Below, in pieces: positions 20,365-32,610 of a stretch of 44,511 nt of DNA. The stretch is from the NCBI GenBank assembly GCA_015501055.1, contig JADNYV010000286.1:1-44511 (forward strand), written 5' to 3'. Made by a program: the position numbers and the translations under genes. The stretch comes from Mucidula mucida (Eukaryota > Basidiomycota > Agaricomycetes > Agaricales > Physalacriaceae). The notes under the pieces are model-generated. The model ran no database searches. It worked only from the letters and a program-made list of their open reading frames with translations, and had not been told where the DNA came from. How positions within the stretch are numbered: the stretch's first letter is position 1; every line of letters starts with the position of its first letter.

Positions 20365-23127
20365 TTATTCTATGTCAATTTCGCCGGTGTCTTGGTCCAG
20401 GACCCAGCGGTTGATCCAGCAATCGCTGGGATGCCGTTCTTCTTCTTCTTCTTGGCCATACTCGTCATCAGGTAGGTCCCTCCACATTTGATAAGTCGGT
20501 TCACATAGTCTGGCTATGGCCTGCGCTGCATGCTCTTCCACCTTCCGTTCCAGCTGAGCCCTGGAAGGCTCCTGGCAATAGGCTTTCAAGAAGTTGAACA
20601 GTCGAAACGTCTCGTTAGGAGCCATGAGGTCAAACCTGTACTCTGGGGCGTCACGGATTATGCACTATGGTAATGTCAGTCTACGATCTCATCCAATCGC
20701 TTGAGAAGCATACCTTGCCGTCATCGTCTATCCAGCCCAACTTCGTCTCGACAATGTTACGCTCCATCAGAAAACCAATGACGGGACCCTTAGGCAATGG
20801 ATCTCCCAGAGTGCAAGGCCGATCGCATTGTCATAGCGAGATGCGCAATATGCTTAGCTTTCTCGTCGGCATCGTCGGGTACCAAAACGTATTCGGCCAC
20901 CATCACCGGAATCTCCACATATTCCATCCAGTCATGTAGGATACCAAGCATTTGACGGTAATTCCGGCTTCAGATGGTCTATATCTGCCTTGCATTTCCG
21001 CAGAAGACTTGATCTTGAATAAGGCGGTACGACAAAGCACAGCTTGGACGGATCTCGTCAAGTAAAGGTCTCCCCGTCTTCGAACGGACAGAACGGAAGT
21101 TCCTATGCAGGTTCCATTGGGGGTAGGATCTAGTAAATGGTGAGCCGACGCGGTCAGAACAAACTGCATGGGGACTAACTCAAAGATGATAAACCGTTCC
21201 TGATAATGCTGCTTTGCGCGCAGAAAAAGGGAGTCATAGATCACCGACCAATGCGATGAAGCTGTATGGGGATGAAGCACATTGGTGGACATCTTAGTGG
21301 CAAGGCTGAAGCATGCAAGCAGATATTCAATGAGGCCTGGATGTCGAAGCTCAGATCGGCCTTTAGGGAGTTCGGGAGAGGTGTGTCACTGGACATCGAT
21401 GCATGCTGGTACTTCGACAAAAAGTGAACTACAAGGCTCTGAGCACCGTCAGGCAGTCCCTTGAGGGCATCCGTTGCAACGTCCTGCTATTCCACAATCG
21501 TTAATAGGACAATTGTCAGAAAATATCACGCTTACCTGAATCGGCACGACTTGCTCCGGCTCCGCGATTAGACACATCCAATCCTGTATCTCATTCGGTA
21601 GTCCTCGGACAGTCTTCTCGTTCTCCCAGGCGACGCTAATATCTGCGTTCAAAAGCCAGAGAGTGACGGCCTTCAAATCAGTGAAAAGATATGCCTACAA
21701 GATTGCAATCAATGAAGGTGAAAGTTCTGGCGCTGTAAACCTACTTCAATGTGTCGTCGCCAACAGCAAGTGTTGGACGCTCAGTATCGATAACTCGTCC
21801 ATTGGGCGCGCATCGCAAGGTTTCTTGGACCGGGATTTCGATGTTACGCCTTAAGTCTAGCGATGTCGCATCCTTTCCGATCTCGTCGAGAATACCGCTG
21901 GCGCTCACCCCGAGGTGGAGATGATGTTTTGCAAGTGCAAGATATGAAGACGCTGATCGTAAAAGTTAACTTGTCGCCCAGCGTGAATGACAATGTTATG
22001 AATTGCGGGCTGCATGTGTCGCTTAAGCAACTTCAAGAAGAAAGGATGGCTTGACTCACCGTTGCAACCCTTTCACATCTGTCAGAGTACCTGCCCAATA
22101 TTCGGCTGCATATCTGTCAATGAAGACACCATATATCGGGGCTTGGAGACCCAGTACAGAGTGAACCGGTAAGGCAGAGGTAATTGCAGCCTCTAGGTGT
22201 CTCCGGTGAGCCTCCGAGTTCGCAGGTCGATCGTCTACATCAATTTTATCATACTCTACAATGAGAAGTGGGATCTCGAGAATGCTGTCCTGAGTTGCCT
22301 GATTAAAGGCATGTGCTGGATGGTACTTCTGAGCTTTCAGAAGGCGGGGATTGGATATAGGCACCCTGGCTGAGAAGACGACGTCGGGAATTATGACGGC
22401 CACTCGCCGGGTTTACCACCGGTCGTCGGATACAGACTCCATCGAGGACGGAAACTGAAGTATGTTAGCCAGAAAGACAGTAAATATAAGGCTTCACCTG
22501 ATGCTGATGTCCGCACCCCGCAAATTGTCGTACCAGACAGATTCCATCAAGGAGTTGTACACGGCTGTCCAGGGCGGTTTACGGGAGTGTATAACGTCAA
22601 ATGTTGTACAAAGAGCGCGACGGAAGCGGCGTAAAGCATTGTTGTACTTCTTTAAATCTTGTTCCGTCTCAATAGGATACCATTCGTACACCGCTTTGTT
22701 TAGAACGGCGTCACCCGGTATCGCCGTCATGAATCCTGCCTTTTCCTTCAAGTACGCAGGCGGGTCGAGGCTTGTCAATTCCTTGTACAAAGCAGAAGTC
22801 AGGGAAGTGGGAAAGAACAGCCTGAGAATGTACCTCCTCCAAGAGAACGTCGGGCCAAGAACACTTGAATACCTTGTCAACAGATTGGGTAAGTGCTGAC
22901 TGTTGCAATTGTTGTCCGACAAAGATAGTCTTTCCGTGTTCAGACCTGACCTTTATATCTGTAAAAGTTATTGGTCGTCGAACGCCATACAAAGACCTGG
23001 ATCGAGTCAGAGAATGTTGGGAAACAAATAAACCCACATACTCGCGGACTTCGTCATCGGGGCAATGAGGGTACGCCACTAAGGTTTCCAGACGGTTATA
23101 CGTGTCTCCGGCGTATGACATCTGCAA
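20365..23127 (-). CDS. unrecognised multi-exon protein with PD-(D/E)XK-like core
   Basis: No family name can be given. The gene is split by short introns; coding segments can be followed at about 22856-23127 (start MQMSYAGDTYN, with further introns possible), 22494-22795 (donor and acceptor place LLEE next to ELTSLDPPAYLKEK), 22056-22403, 21449-21840, 20903-21292 and 20365-20630 (stop TAA). The 22056-22403 exon has IIPDVVF followed about 40 residues later by IPLLIVEYDK, then helix and PIYGVFIDR. This resembles the D...ExK layout of restriction-endonuclease-like folds, but the Lys of ExK is Asp here (EYD). The C-terminus is rich in acidic residues (EEEEE). The divergent neighbour at 23559-25539 shares the core. 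Exon borders outside 22494-22900 are approximate. Confidence 0.5.
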
Positions 23128-23558
23128 GCAAATATAAGAGGAGTTTCAAGAATAGTGTTTTAGGGCTTGGATTGTCGTGTTTTAAAGGAAGTAGATCGGA
23201 TGTCGGACCGAATGAAATTCCGTCCCACACCATTCTTGTGCCTATCTAAGAGGTATTATTCTCCTACCTTACAGAGATCTGTTACGTACTCTCTCCATCT
23301 GGTATCACAGCATGTACATCTCCATGACCAAGTGTGCATAACAGTAAGGCATGCCGCATGCATTCGGCATTAGGTATGAAGACATAATTCTACAAGGCTC
23401 TCGGCTACACTCTGGAATGCAAGCGAAACCGGGAGAGATGTAATTTTCTTGCTTTGGAATGAAAGTCTCCATAATGTCCGCACTGCTGGAATACATATAT
23501 AGGAGCAATGCTTACAGTGGGGTCGGCAGTCCTACGCACAGCTTCTCTAAGGTTACTT

Positions 23559-25539
23559 ATGCCTTCCACTTTGGAGGAAATCGCCGCTGAGAGTGGTATC
23601 CCCAAACCTATACATGCAGCAGTTGCTCGCCTTGCTATTGAAGCTGTACACGAGACCCCGAACACCACATCTACGGATAATAAATCAACCCCCAAGGCGC
23701 CAACCGTTGTATCCGTATCCGAGTGAGTCGAGATAGTCCTCAATGTCTGCTATGAGCTGAGCGAGCTGCGCATATACAGAATAGCTAAGGCAATTTCGTA
23801 CACAGATTATTGGCTTACAGCGCGCAATGTCCAACTTACATCCCGTCGCGAGGACTTGAAGAGCGACACAGATTCTTTGCGTCTCCCTACCAAGCGGCCT
23901 CAATCACGTATCCAGAGGACTAGGCTTACCAGACCTGACAAAGTTGCAATGATTCAGGTAAGGACAGTCCATCTTGACCGGAGAGCACAAGCTGATTGGC
24001 TTGAGACAGTTTGCAAATGCAATCAAACATGATGCGACAAAAGCATTCTTCGAGAATCTCACGGCGCTTTCATTGCCAGACAGAAATCCTCCTCTTAAGA
24101 AGCTAGACTGTGTGACTATCTCAAAGTTGGTGGAGCTGTGCATCGCCTCTTACCATCGCGCGGAGGATAATGCTGGGAAGACGATCTTTTCATATGGCCC
24201 CCGGCGACCTACTTCCGAGCAGGTCACTGATGCTTACAACTCATTGGCACATTTCGTTTCCAATGACTTTGAACTACCCCCAAGCGGTGGTCTGGTTTTT
24301 GACTCAAAGCCGTTCAACGAAGCTGTCACCCGGCAAGCCACGGATGCATTCAACAGAGCTCTAGCCGATGTATGGGATGTCAGGGGAGATTCGTATATGT
24401 AAGTCATTCCACAGCCTACGGCATGCAATGAAGGCAACTGAGCATTGAATATTTTTAGAAGCGAGCAGATGGTCAAGCTGCCAACAATTTACGACCCGCA
24501 GCTGACACAGACTCTGAAGCCTGAGCTCGAGCCTGAAGTTGCCATTTTGGATTCCGGCTTTGCCATTAACATCTGGACGGTGGATGGCAATCTTACCCAG
24601 GCACCGAGTGAAAACTCGAAGAACTGGGAAGTGGCTAGGGCTCTGAGCAATCCCAAGTGCTTCGAGGAATACAAGGAGGTATTCCAGTACCTTATGGACA
24701 TCTCTGCTCGGCCCCCAGATGATGCGAAGGCGAAAAAGCCTGTTCACTGGTGGGGAAATCGCAGCGCGTTCTTCTTGATTATCGAATACAAGAAGGAGCA
24801 GAACGTATCTGCTGTCCGACAGCTTGCCATACAGATGACCTCAGTCTTACACCATAACGCGATCTTTGGCTTGCACGGTGAAGAGTTCCCAATCTACGGG
24901 TTTGCCATTGAAGACAGTAATGTTGATATGTACCAAGGATGGCTAGTGGAGATTCCAGACAGCAGCTCGCCGGTGAGTCAATCCAGAATGACGTATACTA
25001 CAAGAAAGGCTGAAATATTCCATAAGCACTCCGTCTTCATTGAACAAGTGATTGTCAACGACGAACCCATACATTACAAACTGATCAACAGCATCGACGT
25101 CTACCATCTGTATCACAACCTGGACGCGATTCGGACTTACGGCTGTGGCCCATTCCTTGAACAGTTGAAGAAAGGCGTTGCTCAACTTTATAAGGACATA
25201 GCAGAGCAACAGTGGACTAGGTTGAAAAAGGGTTACGATGCCAGATCGATTATGGAACAGAGAAAGCAGAAGTTCCTAGCGAAAGCGGCGGCAAAAATGA
25301 GGGAGCAGGGGGTGACTGAGGCAGGCACTGGGGTAGACGGACAGGAGCCGGGCGAGATGGCTCCTTCCAAGACAAAGAAGGCGCAGAGCACCTCAAAGAT
25401 GAATCGGAAAGCATATGATGAGGCAGATTACCCAGGTGGGGATGTCAAGCCATCGCCTAGCGACCGAACGACTCGAAATCGTGCGCAGCTCCCCAATCTG
25501 ACTCCGGGCTCAGAAGATGCATCTGACGACTGGCATTGA
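23559..25539 (+). CDS. unrecognised protein with PD-(D/E)XK-like core (intact ExK)
   Basis: Start ATG at 23559 (MPSTLEEIAAESG). The first exon ends near 23725 (GTGAGT); one or more short exons follow (about 23820-23957); then an open segment of about 23985-24399 (EHKLIGLRQFANAIKHD). The intron from GTAAGT (24400) to TTTTTAG (24457) joins GDSY to ISEQMVKLP, and the last exon runs to TGA 25537-25539. The core has EVAILDSGFAI, then AFFLIIEYKKEQ (ExK), a helix and PIYGFAIED, in the same order as the neighbour on the other strand. The C-terminus is basic and low-complexity, ending ASDDWH. If the nuclease reading is right it would cut DNA or RNA using a metal ion; that is inference. Exons 2-3 are uncertain. 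Confidence 0.6.
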
Positions 25540-25571
25540 TTCCTGTAGACAGTCCTCCTATGTTGTTATTT

Positions 25572-25637
25572 TTTAGTATCTCGTGTAACGTACTTCAACT
25601 GTACTTACGACTCGAATGATCAGTCCCGTCAACCGGG
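25572..25637 (-). repeat. 66-bp inverted repeat, right
   Basis: Reverse complement of the left repeat with seven mismatches. Its outer end is the hairpin CCCGTCAACCGGG (25625-25637) and its inner end TTTAGT starts 33 nt after the TGA of the plus-strand gene. Confidence 0.85.
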
Positions 25638-25950
25638 TTGTACGCCTACCGACTCTCTGAGAGATCAGAAGCAGCTTATTCACCCTATAGTCGGACATGC
25701 GAGCGCAGGGCTGTGTGGAAGGGACATCCAGTGACTGTGCGGAGGCGTCCCACAATTGAGGGAGATAGTACGAAGACAAAAGGTTGCGGCAAACTCCGGG
25801 CTTTGCGAGGCAGCTTGACAAATGTCCTCGATATGAATCAGCACGATGTGTTCCTCCAAACTGGCTGTGAATCCTTGCTGAACCGTCGTCGCCGCGGTTT
25901 GGACTTGTCAACAAAACTTTTAAGTCGGCAAGCGATCTTAGTCACCTATT

Positions 25951-26028
25951 GCATTGGCGGGGACTCGAGCCCCGGGCGGAGCCAATCTACGATAGGAAGA
26001 CTCCATATCACCCTTACACCACCAAAGA
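25951..26028 (-). pseudogene. tRNA-Gly relic with changed anticodon (CCU)
   Basis: Same 78-nt length as the intact gene at 16311-16388 and alignable throughout on the minus strand. The acceptor has two mismatched pairs (TCTTTGG against CCAATGC), the B box is changed (GGCTCGAGTCC), and the anticodon position reads CCT instead of CCC. Stems GAGTC/GGCTC and CGGGG... remain. It is most likely a decaying duplicate; if transcribed it would carry an arginine-type anticodon on a glycine-type body. Confidence 0.7.
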
Positions 26029-26185
26029 CTGGCACACCAGAGAATCCTTAGCTCCATATAAAACCAGAGTTGTGTTTTTATCGCTGTCTACACGTCTCCA
26101 AATTGAAATGTGACCTTGAAGTGGGTGCTTAAAATGCCCTGGGAGATGCCGTCAAACGCTAGCCGTGTATCGACTCAAAACTTCA

Positions 26186-27690
26186 CATCAAAACAACTTT
26201 ATAGATTAGAACCAAGAAAAAATCTACGACTGTACTTACTCATCAAAACACCGCCCGGTCCTGTATTCGCTGAATACTCGTCACAAATTTCAACGGTCGA
26301 CTATAGTCACAACATGGGGAACTCGCACACTCCAACCACATCCTCCACGCGGCCGCAAAACACCGCCCATGGCTCCTCCTCGTCCGGCTAATCTCAGTAA
26401 TCAGCGCATATCGGTAGGGGATGCCAGAGAATGATCTCTCCAAGAGATCCGAGAACGACGACGACGTTCCCGTCTGGATTAGACGCAGCTTGCGTAATTT
26501 CTGCCGCATGATCCTGCCAGTGCGGGCGAGCCATAACTCTTCGTCTAGAGGAGATATATTCGTGGTGTACAGTCTCCCAGAGTCTGTGGCATAAAGTGAG
26601 TGAGTAGGAAGGATTTCCAGAGACGACGGAGCACGACTGACTTCGATCGCGGACTCTGTCTATGCAGTAGCAGATGTCTAAATTTCCATTCCTTCTTCTG
26701 GCATAGAAGCGAGTAGTAGGCGACATGCAGACAACCCGCAGAAGAGGCAGTTCGCCTTGCAGAGAACACTTTCCCCGGAAAATCAGCGATTTAGTTCAAC
26801 GAAAGCGTAAAATGACTCGTTTACCTCAGGGTTCCCACAACGTTCATTCGTCACTATGCCCGACGTCGCGAAGAAATCATGTTTCATCTCCCAAAACACC
26901 ATTACAAGCGCTCTGAAAGGTGTTCCGCGCCGTTCCAGCGCACCCCTCAACGCTGTACGAAAGGAAGTATCCCAAAATGCACTTGAAGAGGAGCTTCGAC
27001 GGCTCGATGGACAGCGCCAGATCGATCGGCGACGTCTCTCCAAGACGATGATGCGCCCTCACCACCCACCAGCAGCCGTCGACGAACCGCAATACACACA
27101 GTGGGATACCCATTAAACAGCAGCGACGTTATCCCAATCAACACCGGGGGGTATGACACTCGCTTTCTGCGCATCAGACTAGGCCCGTATTGCGCCTTTG
27201 AGCGGGGGGAAACACTAAAGCGGAACAGCAACTGGGGAGATATCCGCTGATCACGAACTCGAGCGTGAGATACGTCGTCGTCAGTCGCACGATACTGGCA
27301 AGGGCGCTGATCAAAAAACGTGTCCATGGCGTGCTGCAGTTGGAGATGGGCAGAGACAGCGCGCCAGAGATCTCGGCGTTCGAATGCATATTGAGCGCAG
27401 AGCTCACTATCGGGTGTGCTGCCGCGAGAGAGCGAAATGGCGTGGGGTCACGTTCACTGCGAGGTGGTGAGATGCGTGAGGCTTTGATCGAAGGTAAAGT
27501 CTTTCCGACGAAGGGAGTAGTTGGTTGAGAACACGTCTTCGATAATTGGGAGCCCGCGAAGAAGAGAGCCGTCATACGCGATATCCAAACCTTGATCAGA
27601 GGTAAGAGGGTATAAGAGACTACGATGGAAACGCAGCGAAAGGAGGCTGTCTGCCGCGTTCAAGATCAATAGAAATGCTTCACAGCAGCG
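26186..27690 (-). pseudogene. MYND-type zinc-finger protein gene, copy 2 (decayed)
   Basis: Homologous to copy 1 from ATCAAAACAACT (26186) onward, same orientation. Recognisable parts: SSALNMHSNAEISGALS (near 27390), PVLIGITSLLFNGYP (near 27135), GIVTNERCGNPEV (near 26840) and the finger remnant CLHVAYYSLLCQKKEW (about 26690-26740). In the finger a Cys has become Tyr and the last H..C ligands are lost, and frames change several times. Upstream minus-strand sequence up to about 27930 may be its 5' part but could not be matched to copy 1. Decay is stronger than in copy 1. Confidence 0.6.
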
Positions 27691-27699
27691 TTCGTTTGG

Positions 27700-28247
27700 C
27701 CATCAGCTTGAAGTCTGGGAATATTTTTTCGTCTGCATCGTTCCTAAAACAACCAGCAGAGTTTTCTGTGGACTGGCTGGGTACAGTCGCGCGAGAAAGA
27801 CAAGATCCTGGGCCGCAATTGGTGATCCAGCTTTAGAAACCGCGATATAAGAAGGCGGACAATCTCCCACTTTGACGCGAATGTTTGTCACTTCAGAAGT
27901 CCTATACATAATGTAATGGGAGTTGGGAGTCAAGAATGTCCGCTGGTGAGCACGTGAGGTATCCCATCGTCGTGTCTCGTAACGATTGACTGGCCCGTAC
28001 AGGCGAAGGACACAAATCTTTCCTTTTCATGTGGTGGCGAAAATGGTTAGTAGTAGCTCAATATGTAGTGAGGGTAAGTGATTCTCGGCAGCCATTTCTA
28101 CAGACGTAAGGTACGGGACTGGTACGGGTCCCGATAACGATGCAGTCGACGAGCACAACTGGCCGTATGTACGAGTTTCGCGGTGTGTATACGTCGAGAT
28201 AAGACCGTACTTCGTTTCTCCTCACTCTCCTCCTGTTCCACCCCACC
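27700..28247. other. intergenic, no firm gene
   Basis: A short open run on the minus strand (27703-27933) could be the 5' end of the MYND copy or chance. The rest is the 3' flank of MKT1. No other feature seen. Confidence 0.35.
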
Positions 28248-31200
28248 TCACGGCCGCATCGGCGCCAACCACGCCTCCGCCGCCTCAAACTGATCAATCA
28301 GCTCCCTCAAAACCGCACCCTCACTATGCAGCTGCCGCATCGCCATAAGCGCCTAGACACACCATCGCGTCAGCAAACATCAAGGTAGCCCAGAAGGATT
28401 ATGAACCCACCACATCCCAAAACCTAAACCCACGCTCCACCTCCGCCTTGGGGCTCCGCACGCCTCCAAATGTCTCCTCGCAAATCTCCAAAGCCACCTT
28501 TTTCATCTCTTTTGTCTCATCCGTCAGCGAATCCGGTGTTAGTCGCCGCCCGCCATTGATATGCGTCAGCGCGTCCAGATACACCTTGGCGAGCACACCG
28601 AAGCCCGTGTTCACTTCACCCTGGAACGGTAGCGAAAGCGTGATGTCCAAAAAATCGTCCCGTGCCCGCCGAGCATCGCCCCGTACAAGCATATTGACCG
28701 TGACACTCTCCAGCAGCATCCGCAAGCTACGTGTCAGTGCTCGCACAAACGAATTGAACACCAGCAGCTCTCGCGAAAGAGGCGCGCTCCAAGGGGCGGG
28801 CTAAATACATGTAAGTTGAGGTTGAGGAAAGAGCGCTGCACTAACCTTTACACCTAGCGGCACTACACTTAACACGCGCATGACCAGCAACATGCTCGTC
28901 TTCTCCTCATCACCACCAAAACTCGGCCCACCACTGAATGCGCGACCGCTCCAAAGATGTCCGTGCATCACCCCGGCACGGACTAACTCTAGGAATATGT
29001 ACAATGGGTCCTAGGAAAGACGAATTAGCAATGTTTGCTAGCGAAATACACCCGGCACACTTGGAACTTGTCGTTAACCCTCGCTTGCCCCAAACTCGTG
29101 TGCATCGCGCGCGCCAGCGCAGAATGCATATGCGTCCCCAAGAGGAATCTGCTAGTCGGTAAGCCACGCTGAAACTATACCGATAGCACTTACCCTCTCA
29201 GCTCCAAGAAGCGCCAGATCGCATTAGCAACAATCTCGTCCTTGCGGTCCAGCATCACCTTACCCGGTGCGTCTACTACTACCAGTCAATGATTTACTCC
29301 AGAGTAGTATAGGACAACAACACACCTTTATGCTTCGTCCGCGCGGCCAGCCGCTCTGTCGCCGTCGCGCCCAGACATAACGCGAAGTCTATGGTCGAGG
29401 ACTAAAACATATCAACTTGGGCAGGAGGACAGAGATTGAATGCAATCTTACGTTTTGTCTCCTCAGTTCCTCTTCTACTGTGGCATACCGCACCTGCCAT
29501 CCTGCAACACGTTCAGCCAGCGCCGCCGTCTGAGGTCCATTGTGCATGATCGGCTTCAGATTCGCATTTGAGTTCGGGCCTGGGCGGGGCACGATTCAGA
29601 ACCGACGAGGAATTACCAGGTCAGATGAGGATAGACATACCGCCTTGCCCTTGCACATCAAACCAAAACCAACCCCCCACGCTTCGCCGCGTCCACTCCC
29701 GTCCACAAACCCCGCTTACTAGGGCTAGTCCCGTCGCACGAGGGCCCGTCGTCCCGTCCGAGACCACCTAAGGTGTATTGCCTGGTGAGTTGATGGGTGG
29801 TCCACTGAGAAACAATCACTGACCTCCTTGACAAACCGCTTATACTCTGTCGTCTCTCCGTTATCCATAGGTGGAGTCTCTCCAATGACACCTAAAAGTA
29901 TTGATCAATACCTGCGACCCAAGGAGAATAGGTCACTGACCCGACGTCAAATAGCTTAGCGCAAGCGGCGTCATCAGCCCCCGGCTTAGATAGAAGAAAA
30001 CTTCGTCGGGTAGACGGCCAGTAAAAATCAGATCCAAATCCGCAGGAATGTCTGCCGCCGTGACCACGTGTGATGAAGCAGACGCAGACGACGAGGGGTG
30101 AGTGCCTGAAGAGACAATTGGTGTGATTCAAGGGTAGGAGTGCGACGAATCTCACCAGACAGCGTGCTCAAAGCCAGTGGCAGGGGAGCCACGCTACCCT
30201 CGCTCCCGAACACTACACCGAAGCGCACTACGCTTCGCATGCGTCCAAAGCTGGGGCATGAACTGTTAGATGCGCGAAGAAATGGTGTAGCGCACACTCA
30301 CCATTCGGGATAACCCACCGCCTTGGTCGGTGGATGGTCCTGGAATGCCAGCACTGCTGCCCAGCCATTCTTGTAATATTTGACCATGTCCACGGTGGCT
30401 TTGAGTGCCTGCTCGTGCGCCGTTGGCGGAAACGTCAGTGCACCTAGCGGGTATGCGTCAGCGTGCGAACTAACGACAGAAGAGAAATGGAACATGAAAG
30501 CCCAGTTGAGAGAAAGTACGAAAATTGGGCTGAGAACGCGGCGAAACACGAAGCAAGATGAATGAAAGGAACGAGATCAGAGCGAAATGACAAGCTCGTG
30601 CCAATGAATGCAAACAAAGTACTCACCACCTCCAGGTCCGGGCGCCACCACTCCTCCCTCACTAAAGCCTACCAGAACACCAATATCCAAAAACATGTCC
30701 TCTCCAACACCCAAATCTCCCAAGATGGCCGCCTTGCTTACATAGGTAAACGTCGGCGTCGCCGCGGACAAATCCAGCGACGTGATTAGTTTATCAAATG
30801 GGCTAAACACTGTTGAGAACAAGACGAAAAAGTAAGAGTCGACGGACCTATTCCTCAAACTAGCCTGGTTCGCCGCCGGCCCCTTCAAATGGCTCGGATA
30901 TAGCAGCACCTCGGTTGGTCCAAAGATAGCGTGAACGTATGCCTTGGGATGCCGTTGGAGGTAGATCAACTGCGGTATTATGAGCCAAGTGTGAGTAAAC
31001 CGATGGAAAGACGCACCTGCGCCCAACCCAAATACGGCGCAACCATAAACTCTACATTCCTATGCCGGAAAATCCTGAGCACCATGCGCCAGAGATCCCA
31101 CTGGCGTTCTCCCGTAATAGCACCCGAACCTTTCGTATGCAAGTTAGCCGACGGTCGAGAAAATTAAAGAAATTGTCACCAAATCCCAGCCCTTTCGCAA

Positions 31201-31846
31201 ACAATCGAGTGGCTTCGTCCTCTCTTCCTGCCTCGTATCGCTCCCAGGCAACCTGCCGATCAGCGCAGGCCTCTACCCATCCACCGTGGCCATGTCCATA
31301 TGCTTGTCCAAATCCTAGAAGAATATAAATGAAATGAATGGTCTCTCAGAGTGCCGTACCTTGTCCTCCTGCCTGTCCCTGCTTTGAGGGCGGACCTGCG
31401 CGCGTATTGACACCCAAACCGCTGAAAACAAATACAGGTTTAACGCGTGCGCGCTCGAGTACGCGGAGATCCGCCTCGATGCGCGTCGTGAGTGCGAGTG
31501 GGAGTCCACCGGTCGCAGCGAGTAGTGGTTCTGGGTGTGTAGCCTAAGTAATGCATGTAAGGAAGAGTGCTGACAGATGGGAAGAGACACGCACCAAGAG
31601 GCCACCAAGATAAACGCCGGCGTCAATGCCGAGGCGCGTGTCCGCAAGCGCGCTTAGAGGGAGCGTCGTGTGGTGCTGCCGCTCCGTAAGATATGCTGTT
31701 GGTCCGTGCGTAAGCTAAACATGCATAATATAGGGAAATATATTTTGGCGCAGAAAATGCAACCGGTCATTTCTCCACCTCCACGACTACACAATAGAGC
31801 GTCCAGGGAAAAAAAGACACTTACCATCCAAATGCTTGATACCCAT
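28248..31846 (-). CDS. MKT1: Mkt1 homologue, XPG/FEN-like post-transcriptional regulator
   Basis: In yeast Mkt1 works with the ataxin-2-like Pbp1 to control translation of certain mRNAs; it keeps the XPG nuclease fold without proven cutting. Nineteen exons fit GT-AG rules. Exon 1 is 31825-31846 (MGIKHLD), followed by 31595-31695, 31360-31543, 31180-31315, 31017-31129, 30848-30969, 30630-30809, 30302-30443, 30156-30262, 29941-30051, 29824-29891, 29641-29767, 29452-29579, 29326-29401, 29195-29275, 29061-29151, 28846-29010, 28411-28800 and 28248-28352 (stop TGA). Landmarks are GIDAGVYL and PVFVFSGL (N-domain), VEFMVAPYLGWAQ then AIFGPTEVLLYP (XPG-I region), RLPDEVFFYLSRGL and GETPPMDNGE (middle), DPLYIFLELVRAGVMHG and the helical end. 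Exon lengths total 2449 nt, one over a multiple of three; the surplus base is near 31260 (see findings). Some borders (exons 7-8) have alternatives. Confidence 0.9.
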
Positions 31847-32610
31847 TGTTGTGTACGGTTTTTTAGTTCCGAATCCCTAATTTTCCCTGGCTCGTCTTTT
31901 GTCGCTATCGCGTCGTGGAATTGAGCACTAAACCTGTCGTGGTCGAAACTGGATGCAGCGTGTTCGTCGTCGTCGTCGTCGTTGAAGAAGAGGAAGATGG
32001 GTCTGGGCTTAGTCAGCACACGCGCTTGTAACCCCAACCCTATTCTGATGGTCCTCGGCCTGTTCGGCTGTGAACGTCCACTTTCACAGAGACAGACGAG
32101 TTTGTCGTGTTCTGTCTTCGGCACGCATCGCTTTCTACAAATGTAAGAAGGAATCGTCGCCATGCTCTTCACCTGTAATCTGATTTCCCATAAATTGAAA
32201 CACTGTTCATAGCTGATGGATGAGACAAGATATACTTTGAATACGCCTCAATACGCTTTCACGGGGTCCAGTGGATCACAAACGTCGACAATCTCCTCGT
32301 ATCACCACAATCAATGTCATGTCCGGTTTCATCTTGATAGTTCAAAGTGAGCATTCACTATCGACGCCTTACTTACATAGGTACCCGCGACGACCGCTCT
32401 TCTTCCCACTGTGGACAACCAGCATCTACGTTGCGGCATCTGACGTATGCGCACACCTGATCAATCAACAGCTCTCCCGGGGCATTGTCTGAACTCCCGC
32501 AAAGACTCCTTGCCCTGAAATCGGAGGTACGGCTCCGACCTTCCAATCTCCATCCCATAATCTAAAATCTACGCGAGATTACACCGTCGTCGTCTCCTGA
32601 GAGGCCCACG
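31847..32610. other. MKT1 upstream region, no other gene
   Basis: Contains a CGT/CGTCGT trinucleotide run (about 31966-31983). A longer open frame on the minus strand here (to 32172) overlaps MKT1 exon 2 and the first intron out of frame and looks like chance. Confidence 0.4.

Larger units (their letters stand above)
20284..25637. mobile_element. candidate TIR-bounded unit with two divergent nuclease-like genes
   Basis: A 5354-bp block is bounded by 66-bp inverted repeats (20284-20349 and 25572-25637), 59 of 66 positions identical with no gap. Each repeat lies 15-33 nt beyond the stop codon of the gene next to it. The two genes are transcribed outward from a shared central region (about 23130-23558), and both have a D...(E)x(K/D) core followed by a PIYG motif. 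No clear target-site duplication was found (TGTA occurs on both sides at unequal spacing). It may be a DNA transposon, or an inverted duplicated gene pair whose 3' flanks have been conserved. I know of no described element with this layout, but I could not search. Confidence 0.45.

Noticed and set aside
20277..25642. TGTA as target-site duplication of the inverted-repeat unit
   Set aside because: TGTA lies 3 nt outside the left repeat but 1 nt outside the right one, so it does not fit a clean duplication.
31654..32172. 172-residue minus-strand frame upstream of MKT1
   Set aside because: It reads through MKT1 exon 2 in the wrong frame; its Asp run comes from a GAC/CGT microsatellite.
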